Origin: Methylophilaceae bacterium UBA6140
Lineage (GTDB): Bacteria > Pseudomonadota > Gammaproteobacteria > Burkholderiales > Methylophilaceae
Assembly (NCBI GenBank): GCA_002423265.1
Contig: DIVE01000101.1
Coordinates: 1-18,883 of the forward strand
DNA: 18,883 nucleotides
Direction of reading: 5' to 3'
The notes beneath the pieces are model-generated. The model was not told the DNA's origin and searched no databases. It saw nothing but the letters and a program-made list of their open reading frames with translations. The position numbers were made by a program, and so were the translations under genes. Shown piece after piece: positions 1 to 7,390 of this stretch; position 1 is the first letter of the stretch, and each line of letters opens with the position of its first letter.

Positions 1-111
1 GGCGAGCAGACTGCAGTTGCAGATGAGCCGGAGAAGAAAACCAGACCGGCAGCTACAGAACCAGAGAAGAGAGTAAGAAAGTCGGGGGCGAAAAATGCTA
101 CAGCCAGCTAG
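1..111 (+). CDS. rpsC: 30S ribosomal protein S3, C-terminal end (partial)
   Basis: Frame 1 is open from the window edge to TAG at 109-111 and gives 36 residues. It is identified by position: rpsC always precedes rplP in the S10 operon. The visible part is only the disordered S3 tail, rich in Glu, Lys, Pro and Ala (for example [17 protein letters not shown]), and no KH domain is visible. The last 17 bases (95-111) overlap the start of rplP in another frame, so the two genes are probably translationally coupled. S3 sits at the mRNA entry site of the 30S head. The tail is poorly conserved, so the call rests mainly on context. Confidence 0.8.
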   Translation, partial: GEQTAVADEPEKKTRPAATEPEKRVRKSGAKNATAS

Positions 112-511
112 ACAAAAATACCGGAAGATGCAAAAAGGCCGCAACAAGGGCATTGCAACAACCGGCAACAAAGTGAGTTTTGGTGAATTCGGCCTCAAGG
201 CTGTTGGTCGTGGCCGTCTGACTGCGCGTCAGATTGAAGCTGCACGTCGCGTGATGACACGTCACATCAAGCGCGGTGGCCGAGTATGGATCCGTATTTT
301 CCCTGATCAGCCTATTTCCAAGAAGCCGGCTGAAGTGCGTATGGGTAATGGTAAGGGTAGTACCGAGTACTACGTGGCCCAGATCCAGCCAGGTAAAATG
401 TTATATGAAATGGACGGAGTCAGCGAAGAGCTGGCGCGTGAAGCTTTCCGTTTGGCCGCTGCAAAGTTGCCGATCGAGACTACCTTCATCACCCGTCACG
501 TTGGGAGCTAA
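95..511 (+). CDS. rplP: 50S ribosomal protein L16
   Basis: The gene gives 138 residues, starting [19 protein letters not shown], which is the L16 N terminus. Later family blocks are [18 protein letters not shown] (about 35-52), [14 protein letters not shown] (about 65-78) and [16 protein letters not shown] (about 103-118). Length matches E. coli L16 (136 aa). L16 binds 23S rRNA near the peptidyl transferase centre and the A-site tRNA. The Arg of the VRMGNGKG segment (about residue 82) corresponds to the Arg hydroxylated by YcfD/RoxA-type oxygenases in E. coli; whether it is modified here is unknown. The ATG at 95 lies inside the end of rpsC, and the stop is 3 bases before rpmC. Confidence 0.97.
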   Translation: MLQPARQKYRKMQKGRNKGIATTGNKVSFGEFGLKAVGRGRLTARQIEAARRVMTRHIKRGGRVWIRIFPDQPISKKPAEVRMGNGKGSTEYYVAQIQPGKMLYEMDGVSEELAREAFRLAAAKLPIETTFITRHVGS

Positions 512-514
512 ATC

Positions 515-709
515 ATGAAGGCATCCGATTTGAGAGCAAAGTCTGTTGAAGAGTTGAACAATGAGCTGATTGAATTGCGCCGAGCACAATTCTCCATGCG
601 CATGCAGTTGGCGACTCAACAGTTGAACAAGGTCGATCAGGTAGGCAAGGTGAGACGTGATATTGCACGTGTGCGCACTGTTCTGGCTGAGAAAGCGAAA
701 CAGGTATAA
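515..709 (+). CDS. rpmC: 50S ribosomal protein L29
   Basis: The 64-residue protein begins [18 protein letters not shown] and is predicted to be all helical with two antiparallel helices, as expected for L29 (63 aa in E. coli). The conserved block is [20 protein letters not shown] followed by [13 protein letters not shown]29 lies beside the polypeptide exit tunnel and contacts L23, trigger factor and SRP. A GGAG Shine-Dalgarno at 504-507 lies inside the last codons of rplP, so translation of rpmC is probably coupled to rplP. The stop is 2 bases before rpsQ. Confidence 0.97.
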   Translation: MKASDLRAKSVEELNNELIELRRAQFSMRMQLATQQLNKVDQVGKVRRDIARVRTVLAEKAKQV

Positions 710-711
710 CC

Positions 712-999
712 ATGAGCGAAACCAATACAGCAAGCGCAAAGACTGAAAAAGTCGTTCGCACTTTGAGTGGTCGCGTAGTCAGCGACAAGATGGACAAGAC
801 CGTAACCGTTCTCGTAGAACGCAAGGTCAAGCATCCTTTGATCGGCAAGGTTGTTCGCCGTTCGAAAAAATTCCATGCACACGATGAAAACAACGAGTGC
901 AAGGAAGGCGATCTCGTCGTGATTGAGGAAAGCCGTCCGCTTTCCAAGACCAAGACCTGGGCTGTCAGCAAGGTTGTAGAAAAGGCGCGTGGCGTCTAA
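712..999 (+). CDS. rpsQ: 30S ribosomal protein S17
   Basis: The protein has 95 residues with the S17 OB-fold blocks [40 protein letters not shown] and [19 protein letters not shown]. coli S17 has 84 aa; the extra length is an N-terminal extension of about ten residues ([12 protein letters not shown]) with low complexity. No alternative start lies between residue 1 and the conserved core, so the extension is kept. S17 is a primary binder of 16S rRNA in the body of the 30S subunit. It is the last gene of the S10 operon; an inverted repeat and the spc promoter follow. Confidence 0.96.
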   Translation: MSETNTASAKTEKVVRTLSGRVVSDKMDKTVTVLVERKVKHPLIGKVVRRSKKFHAHDENNECKEGDLVVIEESRPLSKTKTWAVSKVVEKARGV

Positions 1000-1001
1000 T
1001 T

Positions 1002-1031
1002 TATATTGCGCTTTATCTTAAGCGCAATATA
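1002..1031. repeat. perfect 12-bp inverted repeat between rpsQ and rplN
   Basis: Arms at 1002-1013 and 1020-1031 are exact reverse complements (TATATTGCGCTT and its complement) around a 6-base loop. The repeat starts 3 bases after the rpsQ stop. It could form a strong hairpin at the 3' end of the S10 mRNA, but the nearest T-run (1043-1047) is 12 bases away, so it is not a textbook intrinsic terminator. It also overlaps the predicted -35 and the first bases of the -10 of the spc promoter. Function is inferred; the repeat itself is certain. Confidence 0.85.
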
Positions 1032-1035
1032 TAAT
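1006..1035 (+). promoter_or_regulatory. predicted sigma70 promoter of the spc operon
   Basis: A perfect -10 TATAAT lies at 1030-1035. The best -35 is TTGCGC at 1006-1011, 18 bases upstream and matching only the TTG half. The predicted transcription start is at about 1041-1042 (AC before a T5 run). Position agrees with the known spc promoter between rpsQ and rplN in E. coli. The alpha-operon promoter has the same -10-to-start layout, which raises confidence. Confidence 0.6.
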
Positions 1036-1047
1036 GTTGGACTTTTT

Positions 1048-1068
1048 GGCGGGCACACAGCTCCCGCC
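1048..1068 (+). promoter_or_regulatory. hairpin at the start of the spc leader
   Basis: GGCGGG (1048-1053) pairs with CCCGCC (1063-1068) across a 9-base loop. It begins right after the T5 run that would be the first bases of the spc transcript, and no T-run follows it, so it is more likely a 5' leader stem than a terminator. The remainder of the gap up to the rplN Shine-Dalgarno (GGAGA, 1136-1140) has only a weak 6-bp stem, 1091-1096 with 1107-1112. Confidence 0.45.
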
Positions 1069-1148
1069 CCAATACTGACCGTGGTTTTGTCGGCCGTGAG
1101 GACTACCGGCTGGTGTTGGTTAAACGGATTAAGTTGGAGATTATTCTC

Positions 1149-1517
1149 ATGATTCAAATGCAATCTCGGCTCGAAGTTGCCGATAACACTGGTGCACGTT
1201 CCGTAATGTGCATCAAGGTGTTGGGTGGCTCAAAGCGTCGTTACGCCGGCATCGGTGATGTGATCAAGGTCACGATCAAGGATGCTGCTCCACGCGGTCG
1301 TGTCAAAAAGGGTGAAGTTTACAGCGCCGTGGTGGTGAGAACTACCAAGGGCGTGCGTCGCCCGGATGGCTCATTGGTTAAGTTCGATGGTAACGCCGCT
1401 GTGCTTTTAAATAACAAGTTAGAGCCGATCGGCACCCGTATTTTCGGGCCTGTGACACGCGAGCTACGCGGTGAGCGTTTCATGAAGATCGTATCCCTGG
1501 CGCCAGAAGTATTGTAA
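1149..1517 (+). CDS. rplN: 50S ribosomal protein L14
   Basis: The protein has 122 residues, the family length, starting [17 protein letters not shown]. Later blocks are [19 protein letters not shown] and [16 protein letters not shown] chose ATG 1149 because GGAG at 1136-1139 is correctly spaced and the canonical N terminus begins there; an upstream in-frame ATG at 1113 would add twelve unlike residues. L14 is at the subunit interface, contacts 16S rRNA helix 14 and is the binding site of RsfS. It is the first gene of the spc operon, downstream of a 149-base gap with a promoter. Confidence 0.97.
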   Translation: MIQMQSRLEVADNTGARSVMCIKVLGGSKRRYAGIGDVIKVTIKDAAPRGRVKKGEVYSAVVVRTTKGVRRPDGSLVKFDGNAAVLLNNKLEPIGTRIFGPVTRELRGERFMKIVSLAPEVL

Positions 1518-1530
1518 GGAGATCTGGTCG

Positions 1531-1848
1531 ATGAACAAAATTCGCAAGGGTGATGAAGTCATCCTCAATACTGGTAAGGACAAGGGCAAGCGCGGTACGG
1601 TCAAGACCGTCCTGGCCAGCGGCCATGTCATTGTTGAAGGCCTGAATCTGGCCAAGAAACATGCCAAACCCAATCCTATGCGCGGCATTGCTGGCGGTAT
1701 CATCAGCAAGGAGATGCCAATCGATATCTCCAACGTTGCTTTGTTCAATGTGGCTACTCAGAAGGGTGAGCGCGTTGGTTTCAAGACACTTGATGATGGC
1801 CGCAAAGTGCGTGTCTTCAAATCAAGCGGCGAAGTAGTTGACGCTTAA
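1531..1848 (+). CDS. rplX: 50S ribosomal protein L24
   Basis: The 105-residue protein (104 in E. coli) carries an N-terminal KOW motif, [19 protein letters not shown] at about residues 3-21, followed by [16 protein letters not shown] and [19 protein letters not shown]24 is one of the two initiators of 50S assembly and binds domain I of 23S rRNA near the tunnel exit. A strong AAGGAG lies just after the rplN stop. Spacing to rplE is 9 bases. Confidence 0.97.
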   Translation: MNKIRKGDEVILNTGKDKGKRGTVKTVLASGHVIVEGLNLAKKHAKPNPMRGIAGGIISKEMPIDISNVALFNVATQKGERVGFKTLDDGRKVRVFKSSGEVVDA

Positions 1849-1857
1849 GGAATTATC

Positions 1858-2397
1858 ATGGCTCGTTTAAAACAGTTTTATAAAGACACCGTGGTCAAGC
1901 AGATGATCGAGCAGTTCGGTTACAAGTCTCCCATGGAAGTGCCTCGTATCGAGAAGATCGTGCTGAACATGGGTGTGGGCGAAGCAGTGGCCGACAAGAA
2001 GGTCATGGAAAATGCAGTGGGTGATCTGGAGAAGATTGCCGGCCAAAAGGCAATTGTAACCAAGGCCAAAAAGTCGGTTGCCTCGTTCAAGATTCGTGAT
2101 GGCTATCCGGTTGGTTGCAAGGTGACCTTGCGTCGTGAGCGTATGTACGAATTCCTTGATCGCTTGGTGACCGTTGCAATTCCGCGTATTCGTGACTTCC
2201 GTGGTATTCCGGGCAAGTCTTTCGATGGTCGCGGCAATTACAACATGGGTGTTAAAGAGCAGATCATTTTCCCGGAAATCGAGTATGACAAGATCGATGC
2301 GCTGCGCGGGATGAATATCACTATTACAACGACAGCAAAGACTGATGACGAAGCGCGTGCATTGCTTGCTGCTTTCAGTTTCCCATTTAGGAATTAG
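1858..2397 (+). CDS. rplE: 50S ribosomal protein L5
   Basis: The protein has 179 residues, identical in length to E. coli L5. Signature blocks are [15 protein letters not shown] (about 29-43), [22 protein letters not shown] (about 82-103) and [21 protein letters not shown]5 binds 5S rRNA with L18 and contacts P-site tRNA and S13. In E. coli the S8 repressor site for the spc operon overlaps the start of rplE; here only 9 bases separate rplX and rplE, so any such site must lie mostly in coding sequence. I could not confirm one by eye. Confidence 0.97.
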   Translation: MARLKQFYKDTVVKQMIEQFGYKSPMEVPRIEKIVLNMGVGEAVADKKVMENAVGDLEKIAGQKAIVTKAKKSVASFKIRDGYPVGCKVTLRRERMYEFLDRLVTVAIPRIRDFRGIPGKSFDGRGNYNMGVKEQIIFPEIEYDKIDALRGMNITITTTAKTDDEARALLAAFSFPFRN

Positions 2398-2402
2398 ACA
2401 AC

Positions 2403-2708
2403 ATGGCTAAAACCTGTCTGATAGAGCGCGAGCAAAAGCGTCGCGACACAGTAAAAAAATATGCAGCCAAGCGTGCTGCGCTTGAAGCAATTATCGCTGA
2501 TTCGCAAGCGTCTGTTGAAGACCGTCGCGAAGCGCGTCAAAAGTTGCAAAGTCTGCCACGCAACTCCAGTCCTGTTCGTTTGCGCAATCGTTGTGCGCTG
2601 ACTGGTCGTCCACGTGGTGTGTTCAGTAAATTTGGTATCGCGCGTGGCAAGTTGCGCGAGTTGATGATGCGCGGCGAAGTGCCAGGCGTCACCAAAGCTA
2701 GCTGGTAA
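2403..2708 (+). CDS. rpsN: 30S ribosomal protein S14, zinc-independent type
   Basis: The protein has 101 residues, the long zinc-free S14 typical of proteobacteria. The C-terminal block [21 protein letters not shown] is diagnostic. The CxxC...CxxC ribbon of the short zinc form is absent; only Cys5 and the Cys of RNRC are present. S14 is a late binder in the 30S head near S3 and S10. It starts 5 bases after rplE, with a weak GGAA as possible Shine-Dalgarno. Confidence 0.97.
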   Translation: MAKTCLIEREQKRRDTVKKYAAKRAALEAIIADSQASVEDRREARQKLQSLPRNSSPVRLRNRCALTGRPRGVFSKFGIARGKLRELMMRGEVPGVTKASW

Positions 2709-2723
2709 CGGAGGGTTATAGTA

Positions 2724-3119
2724 ATGAGTATGAGTGATCCGATTGCCGACATGCTGACGCGTATTCGTAACGCGCAAAGTGTCAACAAGGCAACAGTGTC
2801 TATGCCGTCGTCCAAGTTAAAGACAGCAATTGCCAACGTTTTGAAGGACGAAGGTTACATCGATGACTTCTCTGTTCAGGATATTGATGGCAAGCCACAG
2901 TTGAATATCAGCCTGAAATACTACGCCGGTCGTCCAGTGATTGAGACGATCAGCCGTGTCAGCCGCCCGGGTTTGCGAATCTATCGCGGCAGTCAGGATA
3001 TTCCAAAGGTAATGAATGGCCTCGGCGTGACGATTATGTCTACGTCCAAGGGTGTGATGACTGATCGCAAAGCGCAGGCTGCCGGTGTCGGTGGCGAAGT
3101 GCTGTGTGTCGTGGCTTAA
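2724..3119 (+). CDS. rpsH: 30S ribosomal protein S8
   Basis: The 131-residue protein (130 in E. coli) begins [18 protein letters not shown] and ends in the signature [21 protein letters not shown]8 is a primary 16S rRNA binder in the platform. In E. coli it is also the translational repressor of the spc operon, so it may regulate its neighbours here. A strong GGAGGG lies at 2711-2715 ahead of the ATG. A second ATG two codons in is also usable but the first fits the family N terminus. Confidence 0.97.
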   Translation: MSMSDPIADMLTRIRNAQSVNKATVSMPSSKLKTAIANVLKDEGYIDDFSVQDIDGKPQLNISLKYYAGRPVIETISRVSRPGLRIYRGSQDIPKVMNGLGVTIMSTSKGVMTDRKAQAAGVGGEVLCVVA

Positions 3120-3129
3120 GGAGAGAAGC

Positions 3130-3663
3130 ATGTCTCGTGTAGCTAAAAATCCAGTCGCAATTCCCGATAAGGTTGAGGTGGTTCTGTCAGCCGGCAATAT
3201 TTCTGTCAGCGGTCCGCTGGGCAAGCTTTCGCACCCGCTGACTGATGCCGTGAAGCTCGAAAAAGATGGCAATTCCATCACTTTCGCAGCAGCCAGCGAC
3301 AGCCAGCACTCCCGTGCAATGTCCGGTACTTTGCGTTCTCTCGTGGCCAACATGGTTCAAGGTGTTTCGCAGGGCTTCACCCGCAAGCTGACTCTGGTTG
3401 GCGTGGGTTACAAGGCGCAGGCGCAGGGCTCTACACTGAATCTTGATTTGGGATATTCCCACCCGATTAGCCACAAGATGCCGGAAGGTATCACTGTGCA
3501 AACCCCGACACAGACTGAAGTGCTGCTGACGGGTTTCGACAAGCAGGTGGTTGGTCAAGTTGCCGCACAAATTCGTGCATATCGTTCTCCTGAGCCATAC
3601 AAGGGCAAGGGTGTACGTTATTCCGATGAAGTAGTGGTTATTAAAGAAACCAAGAAGAAGTAA
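3130..3663 (+). CDS. rplF: 50S ribosomal protein L6
   Basis: The protein has 177 residues, the E. coli length, starting [17 protein letters not shown] and ending in the L6 signature [16 protein letters not shown]. Two related alpha/beta domains are expected, and the linker region [13 protein letters not shown] is visible near the middle. I rejected the longer in-frame start at 3085, which lies inside rpsH; ATG 3130 follows AAGGAG at 3118-3123. L6 lies at the base of the stalk near the GTPase centre and contacts the sarcin-ricin loop. Confidence 0.97.
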   Translation: MSRVAKNPVAIPDKVEVVLSAGNISVSGPLGKLSHPLTDAVKLEKDGNSITFAAASDSQHSRAMSGTLRSLVANMVQGVSQGFTRKLTLVGVGYKAQAQGSTLNLDLGYSHPISHKMPEGITVQTPTQTEVLLTGFDKQVVGQVAAQIRAYRSPEPYKGKGVRYSDEVVVIKETKKK

Positions 3664-3672
3664 GGTTTAGCC

Positions 3673-4035
3673 ATGAATAATTTAAACAATGTAAATTCCC
3701 GCCTGCGTCGTGCACGCAAGACGCGTGCAAAGATCGCCGAGCTGAAAGCAACGCGTCTGAGTGTGCATCGTACAAATACGCACATCTATGCTCAGATCAT
3801 TGCTGAAACCGGTGACAAGGTAATTGCAAGCGCTTCTACAGTCGAGGCCGAAGTGCGCAAGAGCATCAAGAGCGGCGGCAACGTGGCTGCTGCGGCGGTG
3901 GTCGGCAAGCGTATCGCCGAAAAGGCGAAGGCGGCCGGAATCACCGCTGTGGCTTTTGACCGTTCCGGTTATAAATACCACGGCCGTATCAAGGCGCTGG
4001 CTGATGCGGCGCGCGAAAACGGCTTGTCCTTCTAA
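3673..4035 (+). CDS. rplR: 50S ribosomal protein L18
   Basis: The 120-residue protein (117 in E. coli) has a basic N-terminal segment ([16 protein letters not shown]) and the diagnostic C-terminal block [21 protein letters not shown]18 binds 5S rRNA together with L5 and brings it into the central protuberance. The gene starts 9 bases after rplF and ends 15 bases before rpsE. Confidence 0.97.
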   Translation: MNNLNNVNSRLRRARKTRAKIAELKATRLSVHRTNTHIYAQIIAETGDKVIASASTVEAEVRKSIKSGGNVAAAAVVGKRIAEKAKAAGITAVAFDRSGYKYHGRIKALADAARENGLSF

Positions 4036-4050
4036 TAGACGGGGTTAATG

Positions 4051-4560
4051 ATGGCAAGAGATAAAGAAGTTGAACAGCAGACCGATGGTCTGCGTGAAAA
4101 GATGATTGGTGTTAACCGCGTTACCAAGGTGGTAAAGGGTGGTCGCATCATGAGTTTTGCAGCATTGACCGTGGTAGGTGACGGCGATGGCGGTGTTGGT
4201 ATGGGCAAGGGTAAGGCGCGTGAAGTGCCGGTGGCTGTGCAAAAGGCGATGGACGAAGCCCGTCGCGGCATGCTCAAGGTCAGCCTGAATAATGGCACCC
4301 TGCATCATGCTGTCACTGGTGTCCATGGCGCTGCCAAAGTGTTCATTCAGCCAGCTTCCGAAGGTACGGGCATTATTGCCGGTGGCGCAATGCGTGCGAT
4401 TTTTGAGGTGATGGGCGTGACCAATGTTCTGGCCAAGTGCATCGGCTCGACGAATCCTTACAACGTCGTTCGTGCAACCTTGAACGGTCTGCAGTCCATG
4501 AATACGCCGGCAGAAATTGCGGCCAAGCGTGGTAAGAGCATAGAAGAAATCAGAGGTTAA
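4051..4560 (+). CDS. rpsE: 30S ribosomal protein S5
   Basis: With start 4051 the protein has 169 residues (167 in E. coli). The S5 double-stranded RNA-binding domain is seen as [20 protein letters not shown] and [19 protein letters not shown]; the C-terminal domain carries [19 protein letters not shown] and [13 protein letters not shown]. Two ATG codons lie in tandem at 4048 and 4051. The second is preferred because GGGG at 4041-4044 is only 3 bases from the first. S5 lies at the mRNA entry channel, contributes to mRNA unwinding and accuracy, and is a site of spectinomycin resistance mutations. Confidence 0.96.
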   Translation: MARDKEVEQQTDGLREKMIGVNRVTKVVKGGRIMSFAALTVVGDGDGGVGMGKGKAREVPVAVQKAMDEARRGMLKVSLNNGTLHHAVTGVHGAAKVFIQPASEGTGIIAGGAMRAIFEVMGVTNVLAKCIGSTNPYNVVRATLNGLQSMNTPAEIAAKRGKSIEEIRG

Positions 4561-4562
4561 TG

Positions 4563-4760
4563 ATGGCTAAAGCTAAACAAGCAGCTAATACGCTGAAAGT
4601 GACTTTGGTTAAAAGCACGATCGGCAGAATCCAGGCGCATCGCGCTTGTGTCGCCGGCCTTGGTTTGCGCCGCATGCATCAGACCGTAGAAGTGCTGGAT
4701 ACACCGGCAAATCGCGGCATGATCAACGCGGTCGGCTATCTTTTGAAGGTAGAAGCATAA
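4563..4760 (+). CDS. rpmD: 50S ribosomal protein L30
   Basis: The 65-residue protein carries the L30 core [20 protein letters not shown] and [20 protein letters not shown]. It is a little longer than E. coli L30 (59 aa), with an N-terminal extension. ATG codons at 4560 and 4563 are in tandem; the first shares its A with the TAA stop of rpsE, and the second is better spaced from GAGG (4553-4556). L30 binds 23S rRNA near 5S rRNA. The stop overlaps the rplO start as TAATG. Confidence 0.95.
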   Translation: MAKAKQAANTLKVTLVKSTIGRIQAHRACVAGLGLRRMHQTVEVLDTPANRGMINAVGYLLKVEA

Positions 4761-5194
4761 TGAAACTGAATTCGATCAAGCCCTCTGAGGGCGCAAAACA
4801 CAGTAAACGCCGCGTCGGCCGTGGTATTGGTTCCGGCCTGGGCAAGACCGCGGGTCGCGGCCACAAGGGTCAGAAGTCGCGTACCGGCGGCTTCCACAAG
4901 GTTGGTTTTGAAGGCGGTCAGATGCCTATTCAGCGTCGTTTGCCGAAGCGTGGCTTCGTGTCGCTGACCAAGGATGATACAGCTCGCGTGCGCACCAGCG
5001 AATTGGTTGCTGTGCAAGCGGATGTGATCGACTTGCTGGCATTGAAGCAAGCCAAGGTCGTGCCTGCCGGCGTGCGTTCGGTGAAGGTATATCTCTCGGG
5101 TGAAGTTACCCGTGCGATCAGTGTCCAGGGTTTGTTGCTGAGCAAGGGCGCGCGTGCAGCAGTTGAAGCTGCTGGCGGCAAGATTGTTGAGTAA
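4760..5194 (+). CDS. rplO: 50S ribosomal protein L15
   Basis: The protein has 144 residues, equal to E. coli, starting [21 protein letters not shown] glycine- and arginine-rich extended N terminus (about 20-60, [19 protein letters not shown]) is followed by [17 protein letters not shown] and a globular C-terminal domain ending [12 protein letters not shown]. The start is ATG 4760, overlapping the rpmD stop by one base. A longer frame from 4646 lies inside rpmD and was rejected. L15 enters late in 50S assembly. secY follows after 20 bases. Confidence 0.97.
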   Translation: MKLNSIKPSEGAKHSKRRVGRGIGSGLGKTAGRGHKGQKSRTGGFHKVGFEGGQMPIQRRLPKRGFVSLTKDDTARVRTSELVAVQADVIDLLALKQAKVVPAGVRSVKVYLSGEVTRAISVQGLLLSKGARAAVEAAGGKIVE

Positions 5195-5214
5195 GGCCTG
5201 AAGGCGTAAACAAG

Positions 5215-6537
5215 TTGGCTAATGATAGTTTGTTGGGAACGGTAGGCAAGATGTCAGAACTGAAAAGTCGTCTGCTGTTTGTGATTGGTGCGCTGATCGT
5301 TTTCCGCCTTGGGACATTTATTCCAGTCCCCGGCATTGACCCGGACACGCTGGCAAGGCTGTTTGAATCTCAGTCTGATGGGATTCTCGGCATGTTCAAT
5401 ATGTTCTCCGGCGGCGCCTTGTCCAGATTCAGTCTTTTTGCTCTGGGCATCATGCCTTACATTTCGGCTTCGATCATCATGCAGTTGCTGACGGTGGTTT
5501 CGCCCAAGCTGGAGCAGTTGAAGAAGGAAGGCGAGAGCGGACGGCGCCAGATTACCAAGTACACACGTTATGGTACGCTGGTTCTGGCAACATTCCAGGC
5601 GCTCGGCATTTCGATTGCGCTGGAAAGCCAAGCAGGTCTGGTGATTGATCCGGGCATGATGTTCCGCTTTACGGCAGTGGTCACTCTGGTGAGCGGTACC
5701 ATGTTCCTGATGTGGCTGGGAGAGCAGATTACCGAGCGTGGTATCGGTAATGGTATTTCCATTATTATTTTCGCCGGTATCGTTGCGGGCTTGCCGAGTG
5801 CGATCGGAGGTACGCTGGAATTGGCCAGAACAGGTACGTTCCATCCGTTGTTTGTACTGTTCCTGATCATTGCAGTGGTGCTGGTTACCGCGTTCGTTGT
5901 GTTCGTTGAACGGGGCCAACGCAAGATTACAGTGAATTATGCGAAGCGTCAGGTCGGTCGCAAGGTGTTTGGCGGTCAAACCAGTCACTTGCCTCTGAAG
6001 CTGAACATGGCTGGCGTGATTCCCCCGATATTCGCATCGAGCATTATTTTGTTCCCAGCCACGATGGCAGGCTGGTTTGGCAGTAGCGAGAGCATGACAT
6101 GGCTGAAAGACATCGGTGGAACCTTGTCGCCAGGGCAGCCGCTGTACATCCTGCTGTTTGCAAGTGCGATCATATTCTTCTGTTTCTTCTACACAGCCTT
6201 GGTGTTCAATCCCAAGGAAACGGCAGATAACCTGAAGAAAAGCGGTGCTTTCGTTCCTGGCATACGGCCTGGCGATCAAACGGCTCGGTACATTGATCGC
6301 ATCATGGGTCGTTTGACTTTGGCAGGGGCTTTGTATATCACCGCAGTATGCTTGTTGCCGGAATTTTTGATTCTCAGTTACAACGTGCCATTTTATTTTG
6401 GTGGCACTTCACTGCTGATTATCGTTGTGGTGACAATGGATTTCATGGCGCAGGTGCAGTCTCACCTGATGTCCAACCAGTATGAAAGCTTGCTCAAAAA
6501 AGCTAATTTTAAAGGCGGTGCGGTTACTCCGCGTTGA
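5215..6537 (+). CDS. secY: preprotein translocase subunit SecY
   Basis: The 440-residue inner-membrane protein (443 in E. coli) forms the SecYEG channel. Ten membrane segments are expected, the first at about 18-36. Family marks are FIPVPGID (35-42), [10 protein letters not shown] (174-183), the cytosolic loop [10 protein letters not shown] (241-250) and GIRPGDQT (349-356). Arg351 there corresponds to E. coli Arg357, needed for SecA-driven export. The start is TTG at 5215, with AAGG at 5201-5204; the next ATG (5251) would lose conserved N-terminal residues. Its place inside the spc operon is universal. Confidence 0.96.
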   Translation: MANDSLLGTVGKMSELKSRLLFVIGALIVFRLGTFIPVPGIDPDTLARLFESQSDGILGMFNMFSGGALSRFSLFALGIMPYISASIIMQLLTVVSPKLEQLKKEGESGRRQITKYTRYGTLVLATFQALGISIALESQAGLVIDPGMMFRFTAVVTLVSGTMFLMWLGEQITERGIGNGISIIIFAGIVAGLPSAIGGTLELARTGTFHPLFVLFLIIAVVLVTAFVVFVERGQRKITVNYAKRQVGRKVFGGQTSHLPLKLNMAGVIPPIFASSIILFPATMAGWFGSSESMTWLKDIGGTLSPGQPLYILLFASAIIFFCFFYTALVFNPKETADNLKKSGAFVPGIRPGDQTARYIDRIMGRLTLAGALYITAVCLLPEFLILSYNVPFYFGGTSLLIIVVVTMDFMAQVQSHLMSNQYESLLKKANFKGGAVTPR

Positions 6538-6552
6538 TTAGGGTAAAGCGGC

Positions 6553-6771
6553 ATGGCGAAAGAAGATTCGATAGAGATGCAAGGCGTGGTGTTGGAAAAC
6601 CTGCCAAATGCAACCTTTCGCGTAAAGTTGGAAAATGATTTCGTAGTGTTGGGTCATATTTCCGGCAAGATGCGTAAAAACTACATACGTATTTTACCGG
6701 GTGACAAGGTTACCGTAGAAATGACGCCATATGATTTGTCACGCGCACGGATTATTTTCCGTGTTAAATAA
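6553..6771 (+). CDS. infA: translation initiation factor IF-1
   Basis: The protein has 72 residues, the exact family length, with the S1-like OB fold sequence [40 protein letters not shown] and [20 protein letters not shown]-1 blocks the 30S A site during initiation. Its location between secY and rpmJ is common across bacteria but differs from E. coli, where infA lies elsewhere. It is 15 bases after secY and 23 before rpmJ, so it is probably co-transcribed with the spc operon. Confidence 0.97.
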   Translation: MAKEDSIEMQGVVLENLPNATFRVKLENDFVVLGHISGKMRKNYIRILPGDKVTVEMTPYDLSRARIIFRVK

Positions 6772-6794
6772 GTGTTAGAAGTGAGGGTTGTGAA

Positions 6795-6908
6795 ATGAGA
6801 GTTCGTGCATCTGTTAAGGCTTTATGCCGTAATTGCAAGGTTGTTCGTCGTCGTGGTGTTGTGCGTATCATCTGCACGGACCCGCGCCACAAGCAGCGTC
6901 AAGGGTAA
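6795..6908 (+). CDS. rpmJ: 50S ribosomal protein L36, zinc-ribbon type
   Basis: The frame from ATG 6795 to TAA 6906-6908 encodes 37 residues, beginning [20 protein letters not shown]. Zinc ligands of the C-plus form are complete: Cys11, Cys14, Cys27 and His32. Shine-Dalgarno GAGG lies at 6783-6786. L36 is the smallest ribosomal protein and sits in a pocket of 23S rRNA near L6 and L16. It is the last gene of the spc operon. The zinc form suggests a separate zinc-free paralogue could exist elsewhere, but none is visible here. Confidence 0.95.
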   Translation: MRVRASVKALCRNCKVVRRRGVVRIICTDPRHKQRQG

Positions 6909-6932
6909 TTGGTAGTAAATGTGCGAAGCTGA

Positions 6933-6961
6933 TTGTTAAAAGTCGGCCAAGCTGTTAAAAT
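6933..6961 (+). promoter_or_regulatory. predicted sigma70 promoter of the alpha operon
   Basis: The -35 TTGTTA (6933-6938) and -10 TAAAAT (6956-6961) are separated by 17 bases and match the consensus at 4/6 and 5/6. The predicted start is at 6967-6968, GC before a T6 run. An alpha-operon promoter upstream of rpsM is known in E. coli. The module after the -10 closely repeats that of the spc promoter. Confidence 0.55.
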
Positions 6962-6973
6962 TTTGGGCTTTTT

Positions 6974-6999
6974 TGGCGACTAACAAATTAGTTGCGCCA
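6974..6999 (+). promoter_or_regulatory. leader hairpin upstream of rpsM (candidate S4 operator)
   Basis: TGGCG-ACTAA (6974-6983) pairs with TTAGT and CGCCA (6988-6992 and 6995-6999), with a 2-base bulge (6993-6994) and the loop CAAA. The stem ends 7 bases before GGAG (7007-7010) of rpsM. In E. coli ribosomal protein S4 represses the alpha operon by binding a structured leader at the rpsM start. This stem is at the right place but I cannot show that it binds S4. An upstream segment (6941-6950) can pair with 6973-6981 instead. Confidence 0.45.
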
Positions 7000-7017
7000 T
7001 AATTTTGGAGTAGGAAC

Positions 7018-7380
7018 ATGGCTCGGATAGCAGGGGTAAACATCCCAAATCATAAGCATGCCGAAATCGCGTTAACGTCGATTTATGGTATTGGTCGTAA
7101 CACGGCGAAACAGATCTGTCTGGCGGCTGGTGTTTCTACCACAGTGAAAATCAAGGATCTGAACGACGCTGAAGTCGAAAAGCTGCGCGACGAAGTTGCG
7201 AAGCTTAAGGTCGAGGGTGACCTGCGCCGTGAAGTGACAATGAACATCAAGCGTTTGATGGATCTTGGTTGCTATCGCGGTATTCGTCACCGCCGTGGCT
7301 TGCCGGTTCGCGGTCAGCGCACGAAGACCAATGCACGTACACGCAAGGGTCCTATCAAGCCAATCAAGGCATCTAAGTAA
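7018..7380 (+). CDS. rpsM: 30S ribosomal protein S13
   Basis: The 120-residue protein (118 in E. coli) begins [20 protein letters not shown]. It has the helix-hairpin-helix-like block [19 protein letters not shown] (about 22-40) and the basic C-terminal signature [21 protein letters not shown]13 lies in the 30S head, forms bridges B1a and B1b with 23S rRNA and L5, and its tail reaches the P-site tRNA. It is the first gene of the alpha operon, behind a 109-base leader with a promoter and a stable hairpin. Confidence 0.97.
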   Translation: MARIAGVNIPNHKHAEIALTSIYGIGRNTAKQICLAAGVSTTVKIKDLNDAEVEKLRDEVAKLKVEGDLRREVTMNIKRLMDLGCYRGIRHRRGLPVRGQRTKTNARTRKGPIKPIKASK

Positions 7381-7390
7381 GGATTTGTAA

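Noticed and set aside
1002..1047. Classical intrinsic terminator for the S10 operon
   Set aside because: The stem is strong, but the T5 run starts 12 bases beyond it, so it was listed as an inverted repeat and not as a terminator.
1113..1148. N-terminal extension of L14 from ATG 1113
   Set aside because: The added residues are not L14-like, and GGAG at 1136-1139 is placed for ATG 1149. For the same reason longer starts for rplF (3085), rplO (4646), radC (15341) and nasA (18865) were not used.
5254..6279. 341-codon minus-strand frame opposite secY
   Set aside because: Its translation is low in hydrophobic order and rich in His/Gln/Asn, as typical for an antisense shadow; secY on the plus strand is unambiguous.
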